Shown piece after piece: positions 53,794-62,404 of a stretch of DNA of 64,000 nt (the stretch's first letter is position 1; the number at the start of each line of letters is the position of its first letter). The position numbers and the translations under genes were made by a program. The DNA lies in assembly GCA_937872225.1 (NCBI GenBank), contig CALMRZ010000046.1:124001-188000 (forward strand). Direction: 5' to 3'. This DNA comes from an uncultured Spirochaetota bacterium (lineage in GTDB: Bacteria > Spirochaetota > UBA4802 > UBA5550). Under the pieces are notes generated by a model. That model made no database searches and was not told the origin of the DNA. It saw nothing but the letters and a program-made list of their open reading frames with translations.

Positions 53794-54305
53794 TAGAACT
53801 TAACAAGCGGGAAACGCTTCTCCTGCAGGCACTCGCTGCCGTCGTCGCCGTGGTAGCGTTTTATTTTCTGATCATATCCCCGGTCCTGAGCCTGCGCGAG
53901 AGCATAAACAAAGAATACGAATCGAACATGTCCAAGCTGAACGCCCTTGACAAGATTTACGACCAGTACCGCGAAGCCCAGGACAAAATCACCCAGTACA
54001 ACGGCCAGCTCAACAACACGAAGGGCCTCACGTCCATGATTGAAGAAAATGCCCAGGCGCTTAACATTATCCGGAATAAGACCTACACGCGTGACCGCCC
54101 GACGGTGACGCAGGGCAAATACAAAAAAATATCCGCCGACGTCAGGTTTGAAGGCGTTGATATAAATTCGATCCTCAATTTCATTTACCGCATGGAGAAT
54201 TCCGGCATGCTGGTGAGGATCAGCTATCTCCGGATCAACCAGACGATAAAGGGCCGCAACACCTATGATGTCACCATAACGTTCAACAGCGTTTCAAACC
54301 AGTAA
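53790..54305 (+). CDS. gspM: Type II secretion assembly protein M (PilO-like)
   Basis: The protein has 171 residues with one N-terminal membrane helix (LLQALAAVVAVVAFYFLIIS). A short coiled coil and a small ferredoxin-like periplasmic domain (NSILNFIYRMENSGMLVRIS) follow. This is the GspM/PilO pattern. It lies directly after gspL with an ATGA overlap. It stabilises the GspL-GspE part of the machinery. Confidence 0.8.
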   Translation: MIELNKRETLLLQALAAVVAVVAFYFLIISPVLSLRESINKEYESNMSKLNALDKIYDQYREAQDKITQYNGQLNNTKGLTSMIEENAQALNIIRNKTYTRDRPTVTQGKYKKISADVRFEGVDINSILNFIYRMENSGMLVRISYLRINQTIKGRNTYDVTITFNSVSNQ

Positions 54306-54321
54306 CCGGCATGGGAAACAG

Positions 54322-55254
54322 ATGGATATCACAAAGATAAAAAACTTTTTCATAACCAATATTACGCCGCTGTTAAACCTGTCGACCCTGTGGAACAAGG
54401 CGAAAGAAGCGGTAAAGCTCCCCTACGCAAAAACATACATTGCCCTTGCCTTTTTCATGCTGGTCGTTTTTCTGGTCATCACCTTCCCCTACGATATGCT
54501 TCTTCGCAAGAAAATGAAGGACCTGGAAAAAACTTCCTTCAAAACGCTGAACGTAAACGAAATAAATTTCAGCATAATCGACATCATTGAGATGAACGGA
54601 ATATACGCGATGACACAGGGAGGCAGCGAGATAACCGTAAAGAACACCGAAATCGACATTTCCATACTGAGACTGCTCATAAGCAAGGATATCAAGGGGA
54701 CCATTCAGATGAACGGCTTTAAATACAGCGGTCCATCCACCATGATATCGTTCAACATGAACGGGAACCTGTATATCGACTACAAGTCCTTCGCCGATGT
54801 CCCGCAGGGAGGCGATATCAACATCATAATTGAAAACGCCATGCTGAAGATTACGGACATACCCCTCCCTGAAAGCATGGGGGGGATGCCCCTGTCGTTG
54901 CCGCCGGTCAGAATCAGCTCGATAAAAATAGAAGCGGACATTGCCAAAAACAGAGTCAACGTAAAAAATATCCGCATATTCGGAAAAGACCTTAACGGCA
55001 CCATCACCGGTTCCATCAATCTTTCCAAGAACTTCATGACTTCGGGCCTGGACCTCCGGATCAAGATCAACGCCAATTCACCGGCCCTCGAAAACTACAA
55101 GGATTTCCTGACCAAGTTTATAAATGACAGCAACCAGGTCGTGTTCCAGGTCCGGGGCTCCCTCATGATGCCCCGCATTGAAATCCCCAGGGGTGACACG
55201 GAAGAGTCCCCGAAATCCGAACATCCGATGGATAAGATAATACCGGTCCAGTAA
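54322..55254 (+). CDS. gspN: Type II secretion system protein N
   Basis: The protein has 310 residues. A membrane segment (residues about 36-57, AKTYIALAFFMLVVFLVITF) is followed by a beta-rich periplasmic domain related to the AsmA/GspN fold (DINIIIENAMLKITDIPLPE, LNGTITGSINLSKNFMTSG). In spirochaetes and deltaproteobacteria a GspN of this kind ends the gsp operon. The C-terminus is charged and lacks structure. The role in secretion is not well defined. Confidence 0.78.
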   Translation: MDITKIKNFFITNITPLLNLSTLWNKAKEAVKLPYAKTYIALAFFMLVVFLVITFPYDMLLRKKMKDLEKTSFKTLNVNEINFSIIDIIEMNGIYAMTQGGSEITVKNTEIDISILRLLISKDIKGTIQMNGFKYSGPSTMISFNMNGNLYIDYKSFADVPQGGDINIIIENAMLKITDIPLPESMGGMPLSLPPVRISSIKIEADIAKNRVNVKNIRIFGKDLNGTITGSINLSKNFMTSGLDLRIKINANSPALENYKDFLTKFINDSNQVVFQVRGSLMMPRIEIPRGDTEESPKSEHPMDKIIPVQ

Positions 55255-55268
55255 GGACATAGACCGCA

Positions 55269-56993
55269 ATGAAAATCACCCTGGCCAGACATTCAGGCTT
55301 TTGCATGGGTGTCAGAAACGCGATCCTGCGCATCGTCCATGAAATCAACAAAGCCGAAGAGGAACTGTTTGTTTATGGCCCTCTGATCCATAATCCTCAG
55401 ACAATAGACGTGCTGCACAGCCGGGGAATGAAAACCGTCAACTCCCTGGACGGCATTGAAGGCCACAGCGTGGTCATCCGTACCCACGGGATACCCGTTG
55501 ACGAGCTCAAATACCTCAAACAATGCGCCGCACGGGCCATCAATCTGACCTGTCCCCGGGTCGCGAGGGTCCAGGCAATCATAAAAAAAGAGTCCGGACG
55601 CGGTTGCCATACCATTATTACAGGCGACCGGGACCATGCTGAAGTGACCGGCCTGATGAGCTACGCCTCCCACGGGGTGACCGTCATTTCCGATCTCGGT
55701 GAAATAACTTCCATCCCGCCGTCGGATTCATTTGTTCTCGTCTCGCAGACCACGTTTGACCGGTCATTGTTCAACACCATCGTTGAACGCATACTGGCTC
55801 GGTACCCTAATGTGCGGGTTTACGATACGATATGCGACTCAACGCGGTACCGCCAGGAGGATGTCATCAAGGGGATTCTGCAGGGAAATGACACGCTGGT
55901 GGTGGTCGGGGGCAAAAACTCCGCCAACACCAAGCGGCTTGCCCAGATCGGCAGGGACAACAGGATAAAAACACTTCATGTCGAAACCGAGGATGAACTC
56001 CACGAATCTGATTTCGCTGATTCAAAGAGCGTCCTGGTCACCGCCGGGACATCCACCCCCGGCTGGATCATCAACAACATCCTCGAAAAACTCTATGACA
56101 TCAATTTCCGGAAAGGGAACATCATAATCAAGGCCGTCATAGCCCTGCTCCAGTTCATGGTAAGGACCAATCTCTTCTCATCCCTTACCGCTTTTTTTAT
56201 AACCCTCATGGCCCTGGACTACGGGGGCAATCGGGAAGGACCGGCCTTCCCTTCTCTCTCGTTTCTCTACATATTTTCAATGTATACGATCAACAATTAT
56301 TTCGACAAGAACCTGCTGAAGCTCAGCAATCCCTATAAGTACGCCATTTATGAAAAATACGGCCTCCCCCTGCTTCTTGTTTCCATGGCGTCAATGGCCG
56401 TGTCAATTCTGATCGCCATCAGGTTTAAAATGCTGACCGTTGCGGTCATTGCGGGATCCTATGCCCTCGGTTTCATGTACTCGACAGGTCCGGTGAAGGG
56501 ATTCGTAAGAAATACCATGCCGAGGCTGTTGAGAAAAATATATAACTCGAAGATCGTGGTCTGCTTCGGTTGGACCATCATTACCGTCCTCGTGCCGATG
56601 ATTGAATCGTCCGTTGCCGTCACTGCCGTCGTGTCCTTTTCCTCGTTCGTTTTCTCGCTGATATTTCTCAGGACCGCCCTGCTGGACCTGATCGCATTCC
56701 AGGGAGACCTCATTCTCGGTCGTGAGACCCTTCCGGTCATGACAGGCACCCGGACCATCGGCATTCTGTCGCTGGCCATGTCCCTGGCGGCCATGGCATG
56801 TTTCGGGACAATCACGGCCATGATGGGGAGCTGGCTCTACCTTTCGCTCCTGGTTCCACTCGTATATTATGCGGTACTGATGTATATCATACAAAGGTTA
56901 AATTATCTTATCTCTCTGAAATATGAATTGCTGGTTGACTTGAACCTGGTTTTCGTCATCGCCTGCCATTTCCTCATTCATTATGCATTGTAA
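55269..56993 (+). CDS. ispH: IspH (HMBPP reductase) fused to a UbiA-type prenyltransferase
   Basis: The protein has 574 residues. Residues 1-285 are a complete IspH. FeS ligands are C12 (GFCMGV), C95 (LTCPRV) and C189 (TICDSTRYRQ). Active-site H41 (LIHNPQ), H73 (THGIP), H123 and E125 (DHAEVTG) match the E. coli positions closely. IspH makes IPP and DMAPP in the MEP pathway. Residues about 290-574 are hydrophobic with nine or so helices and carry UbiA-type Asp motifs: NNYFDKN and DLIAFQGDLILGRETLPV. UbiA enzymes prenylate aromatic acceptors. It begins 14 bases after gspN. The fusion links prenyl-diphosphate supply to a prenyl transfer at the membrane; the acceptor is unknown. Confidence 0.92.
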   Translation: MKITLARHSGFCMGVRNAILRIVHEINKAEEELFVYGPLIHNPQTIDVLHSRGMKTVNSLDGIEGHSVVIRTHGIPVDELKYLKQCAARAINLTCPRVARVQAIIKKESGRGCHTIITGDRDHAEVTGLMSYASHGVTVISDLGEITSIPPSDSFVLVSQTTFDRSLFNTIVERILARYPNVRVYDTICDSTRYRQEDVIKGILQGNDTLVVVGGKNSANTKRLAQIGRDNRIKTLHVETEDELHESDFADSKSVLVTAGTSTPGWIINNILEKLYDINFRKGNIIIKAVIALLQFMVRTNLFSSLTAFFITLMALDYGGNREGPAFPSLSFLYIFSMYTINNYFDKNLLKLSNPYKYAIYEKYGLPLLLVSMASMAVSILIAIRFKMLTVAVIAGSYALGFMYSTGPVKGFVRNTMPRLLRKIYNSKIVVCFGWTIITVLVPMIESSVAVTAVVSFSSFVFSLIFLRTALLDLIAFQGDLILGRETLPVMTGTRTIGILSLAMSLAAMACFGTITAMMGSWLYLSLLVPLVYYAVLMYIIQRLNYLISLKYELLVDLNLVFVIACHFLIHYAL

Positions 56994-57073
56994 GGAATAC
57001 GCGGCCTGTACCGGCCAAGGGACTTTCATTAAAGGTATTGACAAAAAATATTTCTATTATTTACATCAATAAC

Positions 57074-57931
57074 ATGAAAAGCATCCGGATTACATCCGCA
57101 ACCGGGCTCTATGCTATTTTCGGGAATCCGGTCCGCCATTCCATATCACCCCTCATGCACAACGCCGCCTTTGCGGAAACCGGCATTGACGCGGTATATC
57201 TCGCTTTCGAGCCGTCTTCTGCCGGCGATGCCGTTTCCGCGATGAAAAACATCGGCATCCTTGGCGCCAGCGTCACCATCCCTTTCAAGATCGACATGCT
57301 CAAGCACCTTGACGCCGTTGATCCGCTGGCTGCCAGCATCGGATCGGTCAATACCATAGTCAATGAAAACGGTAGGCTTTCAGGTTATAATACTGACGGA
57401 TATGGCGCGGTCCGCGCCATTGAACAGAGCGGTATAACACTGAAAGGAAAGACCTGCATGGTCATCGGCAATGGCGGCTCCGCAAGGGCGATCGCCCTCA
57501 CCCTTGCCGGGACCGGCGCCCGCGTCATCATTGCCGGGAGGAACGGCATCCGCGTCAATTCCTTTGTACAGGACCTGACGACTGTTGCTCCGGGGACCAA
57601 GGCGGTTATCCTCAAGGACATCACGTCCTCTTTCATGGAACAAGTTGATGTGATAATCAATACCACCCCCCTAGGGATGACGCCCGACACCGGCTCAACG
57701 CCCTTGGAGGCATCGCTGATCGCCCCGCGTCATATCGTCTTTGATATCGTATATGCTCCCCATGAAACAAGGCTTCTTGCCGATGCGCGGAAAATTGGTT
57801 GCCGCGTCGTTTACGGCATCGAGATGCTGATACTTCAGGGCGCCCGCCAATTTGAAATCTGGACCGGCAGGGAAGCGCCTGTCGAAACCATGCGACGCGC
57901 CGCATATCGCCATGTGCATATTAAATCATGA
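57074..57931 (+). CDS. aroE: Shikimate dehydrogenase
   Basis: The protein has 285 residues. Substrate-binding motifs are NPVRHSISPLMHN, VTIPFKIDMLKHLD (catalytic Lys) and GYNTDGYGA (catalytic Asp). The NADP motif GNGGSARAIALTLA and the C-terminal GIEMLILQGARQFEIWTG are canonical. It reduces 3-dehydroshikimate to shikimate. The frame opens at TTG 57038, preceded by AAAGG, but ATG 57074 fits the family N-terminus better. It overlaps folC by ATGA (57928-57931). Confidence 0.95.
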   Translation: MKSIRITSATGLYAIFGNPVRHSISPLMHNAAFAETGIDAVYLAFEPSSAGDAVSAMKNIGILGASVTIPFKIDMLKHLDAVDPLAASIGSVNTIVNENGRLSGYNTDGYGAVRAIEQSGITLKGKTCMVIGNGGSARAIALTLAGTGARVIIAGRNGIRVNSFVQDLTTVAPGTKAVILKDITSSFMEQVDVIINTTPLGMTPDTGSTPLEASLIAPRHIVFDIVYAPHETRLLADARKIGCRVVYGIEMLILQGARQFEIWTGREAPVETMRRAAYRHVHIKS

Positions 57932-59229
57932 TACAGGAAAAACTCGACAGGTTCCTGAACAACGAAGCCCGTTTTGACGACCGCCATTACGGGCTCAGGA
58001 ACATTTCAGCTTTACTCGGGCATTTCGGCAACCCCCACCGCGGGGTCACCGCATTCCATATAGCGGGAACCAACGGCAAGGGCTCGGTGGCCCACATGCT
58101 CAACTCGATAATGATCCGTGCCGGGTACATGACAGGGCTTTACACTTCCCCGCACCTTCTTGAAATACACGAGCGGATTAGGCTCCAGAACGTCCCCATC
58201 GATGACAGGCAATTCGAGGATTATATCGATGAAATAAACCGGATTATCGACGCCGACGTGACCATCAGGCCGACGTATTTCGACGTGCTGACCGTGTGCG
58301 CATTCCGATATTTTTTCGACAGCCATGCCGATTGCGCCGTTATAGAAACCGGCCTGGGCGGCAGACTTGATTCAACTAACGTGATCGTCCCCCGTTGTTC
58401 AATCATAACCGATATTTCCTTTGACCATGTCGGCATACTCGGGAACACCCTCTCGGCCATTTCCCGCGAAAAAGCCGGTATCATCAAGGACGGCGTCCCG
58501 GTGGTCACCTCCAACACCGATCCGGAAATACTGGAACCTATTTTAGCCATTGCGGATCATCATGATGCACCGGTATACATGTTCTCCCGGGATTTTCAGG
58601 CACGGAACATATCCGAAACTCAAACGGGTTTCCGATTCGACTATTCCCTTCGGAAAGACCCGTCGGCATCTATCGGGATGATAGAATTCCACCATCCGCT
58701 GGGAAAACAGGTCGCCAACGCTTCCTGCGCCGTCACGGCAGCATTGCTGACCCGCCGCGATTTTCCCTTGCTTACCGATGAGGCCATCAGGAGCGGGATC
58801 GCATCTTTCGCGGCCCCGGGCAGGTTCCAGACCCTCTGCAGGAATCCTCTGGTAATTTTCGATCCCGCCCATAACGAGTCATCCCTTTATGAAATGGCCC
58901 TCCTGGTCAGGCGGAGGCTTTCAGGACGTGACGCGACGCTCGTCCTGTCTCTCATGAAAGACAAGGAGATTCAATCGATAATGGCGATGCTCGCCTCGCT
59001 GGGTATGAAAGCCATTTATTACGTACTGGATGATCAGCGATGCTACCGCCCTGCCGCCGGGTCACACCCCGACGTGATTACGAAAGTAATAGAGAAGGAC
59101 GACGCGCTCCTGGCCGCGGAACTTGACGGTCTCTCTTCCGATACATCCCTTTTTTTCTTTACCGGATCATTCCGCCTGTATCATACCGCCCTCGGTTATG
59201 CTGAACATGCCCGGGTAAAATGTACTTGA
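57928..59229 (+). CDS. folC: Folylpolyglutamate/dihydrofolate synthase
   Basis: The protein has 433 residues and adds glutamate to folates. The Mur ligase-like P-loop is seen in FHIAGTNGKGSVAHML, then LYTSPHLLEIHERIR, ETGLGGRLDSTNV, IITDISFDHVGILGNTLS and REKAGIIKDG. The C-terminal domain shows GRFQTLCRNPLVIFDPAHNE. It is coupled to aroE by an ATGA overlap, and so placed next to chorismate-pathway genes that also feed folate. Confidence 0.95.
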   Translation: MIQEKLDRFLNNEARFDDRHYGLRNISALLGHFGNPHRGVTAFHIAGTNGKGSVAHMLNSIMIRAGYMTGLYTSPHLLEIHERIRLQNVPIDDRQFEDYIDEINRIIDADVTIRPTYFDVLTVCAFRYFFDSHADCAVIETGLGGRLDSTNVIVPRCSIITDISFDHVGILGNTLSAISREKAGIIKDGVPVVTSNTDPEILEPILAIADHHDAPVYMFSRDFQARNISETQTGFRFDYSLRKDPSASIGMIEFHHPLGKQVANASCAVTAALLTRRDFPLLTDEAIRSGIASFAAPGRFQTLCRNPLVIFDPAHNESSLYEMALLVRRRLSGRDATLVLSLMKDKEIQSIMAMLASLGMKAIYYVLDDQRCYRPAAGSHPDVITKVIEKDDALLAAELDGLSSDTSLFFFTGSFRLYHTALGYAEHARVKCT

Positions 59230-59281
59230 AATTCATCCAGCTGATATATATGATAACAAAAAATATGTTACAGCAATACTA

Positions 59282-60190
59282 ATGGCCCTTACATCAGACA
59301 CCGAAATACTGCTCAGCCAAATAAAAAATACCATCTCGCTATGGTCAGAGGGTTCCTTGTCCCTTGAAAAGGCGAAACTGTCCTACCTGAAGCTCAACGA
59401 CCAGTACCGGAAGCTTGAGCGCAAGTACATTTCGGAGAATCCCCGGGGCTTCATAAAAGGGCTCCTGCACAATCATAATATTGCCAACAATGCCACCCTG
59501 ACAGCGCTCTTTGCCCTGGGCGACGAATCGGTCGAACCCCTTGCTTTCGCAGGAGACGCCATACTCCTAAAGGCAATCCCGCAGAAGATCGCGTCCAAGG
59601 ACCTTGATGGCAGGACGGTGAAAAAAGTGCGCCTCGGCGAGCATGAAGGGAAAGCCTTCTCCCTTTTTGTCAAGGTCATTGCCGTCGGCCGGGAGTCGAT
59701 AGCCGCGGCGTCAATCGCATCAACGCCGCTGTTCAACCAGAAAGACTTCGAACTCCTCGCAGAATTGCTTGCAATGCTGTACCGCAAGAACCGCGAGCTC
59801 TACGCACCGGTCATGCTGAATTACATCAACGACCTCTCATCTGGAATATCCCGGCTTTTCAACGGCGGCAAAAACGGCCCCGTGTACGCTGACCTTTTCA
59901 TCCTCTACAACCGCCCCGGCACATTCGCCGGCGCGGGCATTTATAACCTAATCGACTTTTCCCATTTTGTTGTGAAGGTCCTCAAAACCACCTACCCGGC
60001 CAATGTTCACATATTTGCCATTTCCCTTTCCACCTATTTCGTGCTCTACGATGAAACCACGAAACTGGGACTGGATATAAAACGCAACAGGATTGATTTC
60101 AATTACCATGGCAACAACATCCCGTACAAGATCGTACATACGGAAATAGGGACACAGCAGCAGCTGTACCTGTTTCTTGAATCGTTGTAG
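59282..60190 (+). CDS. Unknown protein, possible degenerate GAF/GGDEF-like layout
   Basis: The protein has 302 residues with no membrane segment. An N-terminal helical part (LWSEGSLSLEKAKLSYLKLN) is followed by a GAF-like middle (FSLFVKVIAVGRESIAAASI, FNQKDFELLAELLAMLYRKN). The C-terminal alpha/beta part (YADLFILYNRPGTFAGAGIY, NVHIFAISLSTYFVLYDETT) has the strand pattern of nucleotide-cyclase-like domains but lacks a GGDEF motif. This reading is weak. The gene stands alone, 52 bases after folC. Confidence 0.5.
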   Translation: MALTSDTEILLSQIKNTISLWSEGSLSLEKAKLSYLKLNDQYRKLERKYISENPRGFIKGLLHNHNIANNATLTALFALGDESVEPLAFAGDAILLKAIPQKIASKDLDGRTVKKVRLGEHEGKAFSLFVKVIAVGRESIAAASIASTPLFNQKDFELLAELLAMLYRKNRELYAPVMLNYINDLSSGISRLFNGGKNGPVYADLFILYNRPGTFAGAGIYNLIDFSHFVVKVLKTTYPANVHIFAISLSTYFVLYDETTKLGLDIKRNRIDFNYHGNNIPYKIVHTEIGTQQQLYLFLESL

Positions 60191-60244
60191 AAAACCCGGT
60201 GCGTCAGGCATCGACGTATCTTTCTTTCGAAGCAGGAGTCAGCC

Positions 60245-60751
60245 ATGAGGCTACGACAGGTTGTGGTGATTGGATCGTCAGATGAAACAGGCTTCCATGA
60301 AGAAGCGCGGGCCATCGGGGCTTTTATTGCCAGCCGCGATTACGTGCTCGTTACGGGGGGACGCGGCGGCATCATGGAATCCGTTTCCCGGGGGGCCGCC
60401 GAACTGGGTGGGATCGTCATAGGCATACACCCCGGCGAGGACCTTGAGCAGGCTAACCCGTTCTGCTCCATAGTGATACCCACGGGAATGGGATACGCAC
60501 GGAACGCCATCAACATCCTGGCTGCCGATGTCGTCGTTGCCATCGGAGGCAAGTCCGGGACCCTCTCGGAGCTCGCCTATGCAAAAACATACGGGAAGCC
60601 GGTCATCTGCTGCACCTTTGCCGGAGGCTGGAGCGCGGCCTTTCCCCAGATCCATATCGAAGGCCAGGAGGACGGCCTGTTCATGACCGCTGAATCGCCG
60701 GACGAGGCCTGTCGCCTGATTGATGAAATACTCTCGGGAGGCACGGCATGA
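60245..60751 (+). CDS. TIGR00725-type Rossmann-fold (LOG-like) protein
   Basis: The protein has 168 residues. Features are VVVIGSSDETGFHEEARAIG, the PGGxGT-like loop IGGKSGTLSELAYAKTYGKP and VTGGRGGIMESVSRGA. The family is related to the lysine-decarboxylase-like phosphoribohydrolases (LOG) but lacks the full PGGxGTxxE motif; here it reads GGKSGTLSE. The activity is unknown. It overlaps the FGGY kinase gene by ATGA (60748-60751), which suggests a link to carbohydrate metabolism. Confidence 0.8.
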   Translation: MRLRQVVVIGSSDETGFHEEARAIGAFIASRDYVLVTGGRGGIMESVSRGAAELGGIVIGIHPGEDLEQANPFCSIVIPTGMGYARNAINILAADVVVAIGGKSGTLSELAYAKTYGKPVICCTFAGGWSAAFPQIHIEGQEDGLFMTAESPDEACRLIDEILSGGTA

Positions 60752-62379
60752 AGGAATCCATCGCCGTTGACGCGCCTTCGCCCAGGCCTTCACCCTCATC
60801 TGCTGATGAATTATATGTCCTGGCCATTGACCTGGGAAGCGGCGGCCCTAAGGCGGCCGTGGTGTCCGATTCGGGATTGGTCAGGGCCAGCGCTTCCGAG
60901 AAAGTCGCGCTCCACCTTCTCCCCCACGGTGGCGCCGAACAGGACCCGATCGAGTGGTGGGCCTGCGTCAAGCGTGCCGTGAAAAAGGCCATCCGCGAAT
61001 CAGGTGTTTCACCGGAAAGGATCGCGGCCGTCAGCTGCGATTCCCAGTACTTTGTCATCGTTCCCATCGATGAAAACGGGGAGCCGCTCATGCGGGCCCT
61101 TCACTGGCTTGATGCGCGGGGCGCCCCCTACAACACCGGCCTCATCCGGGGATTGATCAATATTGAAGGATACGGCGCTTCTAAATTATTCCGCTGGATC
61201 AACCTGAACGGTCTTGCTCCCAGCAAATCCGGGATCGACTCCGTCGGACATGTCCTCTACCTGAAACACGAACGGCCGGACATATACCGGAAAACATGGA
61301 AGTTCCTAGAACCGATGGATTACATCACGCTGCGTCTTACCGGCAGATGCGCCGCAACGCAGGAGACCATGATTCCCTTCATGGCCGTCGATAACCGCAC
61401 GTGGGGAGTTACGGACTATCACCCGGGACTCATCAGGCTCGCCGGCCTTGACCGTGAGAAACTCCCTGACCTGCTGCGCAACAAGGACATCGTCGGCACT
61501 GTTTTGCCTGAGGTCGCCGCGGAACTCGGCCTTTCGCCTTCAACGCAGGTCATTGCGGGCTCCAACGACACCAATGCGTCTGCCGTCGGCTCCGGCGCTG
61601 TCCGTGATTTCGAGGGACTTATTTATATCGGGACGTCGTTGGTTCTCACCTGCCACCTTCCCTTCAAAAAAACCGATATTTTCCACGCGATAACGACCAT
61701 GCCGAGCCCGCTGCCCGACCGGTATCTTCTCTTCGCGGAACAACTGACCGGCGGCAAGGCCCTTGAATTCTATCTTACGACCATGGTCTATGGCGATGAC
61801 GGATACGATACCGGCCCCGTGCCGGACGACGCTTTTTCACGGGCTATCAGCATGGCCGGTGAATCGCCCGCGGGCAGCGACGGCGTTATCTTCATGCCGT
61901 GGCTCAATGGCACCATGACGCCGGAGGAAAACGGATGGGCCCGCGGAGGTTTCTTCAACCTGTCCCTCTCCACGAACCGCGGCAACATGACCCGGGCCGT
62001 GATGGAAAGTCTGGCCTACAATAACCGATGGACCCGTGAAGTGGCCGAGAGGTTCACCGGGGAACGGTTCCGGAGCTTCAGGTTCGCCGGAGGCGGCGCC
62101 CAGTCAGACCTCTGGGCTCAGATACACGCGGATGTCCTCGGCGTTCCGATCCATCAGGTTGACGACCCGACCAGGACCACCCTCCGGGGTACCGCCATGC
62201 TGGCGGTAAGCGGTCTCGGGATGCGGCAGGTGGATGAACTGCCCGGCCTTATAAGAATAAAAAAGATATTTGAACCGGATCCCAAAAATCGTGCCGTGTA
62301 TGATCACATGTACGGTCAGTACCGACAATTGTTTATCAGGAATAAAAAAATATTCGCCAATCTCAACAGCACGCGGTAG
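60748..62379 (+). CDS. FGGY-family carbohydrate kinase
   Basis: The protein has 543 residues. The N-terminal nucleotide-fold phosphate loop is VLAIDLGSGGPKAAVV, followed by a substrate region with YFVIVPIDENGEPLMRALHW and the C-terminal signature RFAGGGAQSDLWAQIHADVL. It resembles xylulokinase, but the substrate cannot be read. A leader of about 20 residues rich in Pro and Ser precedes the fold. It is coupled to the TIGR00725 gene before it, and is followed after 25 bases by the PLP lyase-like gene. The FGGY kinase next to an S1P-lyase-like enzyme is unusual; the kinase might phosphorylate its substrate or use an unrelated polyol. Confidence 0.88.
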   Translation: MKESIAVDAPSPRPSPSSADELYVLAIDLGSGGPKAAVVSDSGLVRASASEKVALHLLPHGGAEQDPIEWWACVKRAVKKAIRESGVSPERIAAVSCDSQYFVIVPIDENGEPLMRALHWLDARGAPYNTGLIRGLINIEGYGASKLFRWINLNGLAPSKSGIDSVGHVLYLKHERPDIYRKTWKFLEPMDYITLRLTGRCAATQETMIPFMAVDNRTWGVTDYHPGLIRLAGLDREKLPDLLRNKDIVGTVLPEVAAELGLSPSTQVIAGSNDTNASAVGSGAVRDFEGLIYIGTSLVLTCHLPFKKTDIFHAITTMPSPLPDRYLLFAEQLTGGKALEFYLTTMVYGDDGYDTGPVPDDAFSRAISMAGESPAGSDGVIFMPWLNGTMTPEENGWARGGFFNLSLSTNRGNMTRAVMESLAYNNRWTREVAERFTGERFRSFRFAGGGAQSDLWAQIHADVLGVPIHQVDDPTRTTLRGTAMLAVSGLGMRQVDELPGLIRIKKIFEPDPKNRAVYDHMYGQYRQLFIRNKKIFANLNSTR

Positions 62380-62404
62380 TACCGCATCCGCCCAAGGAGG
62401 ACCC

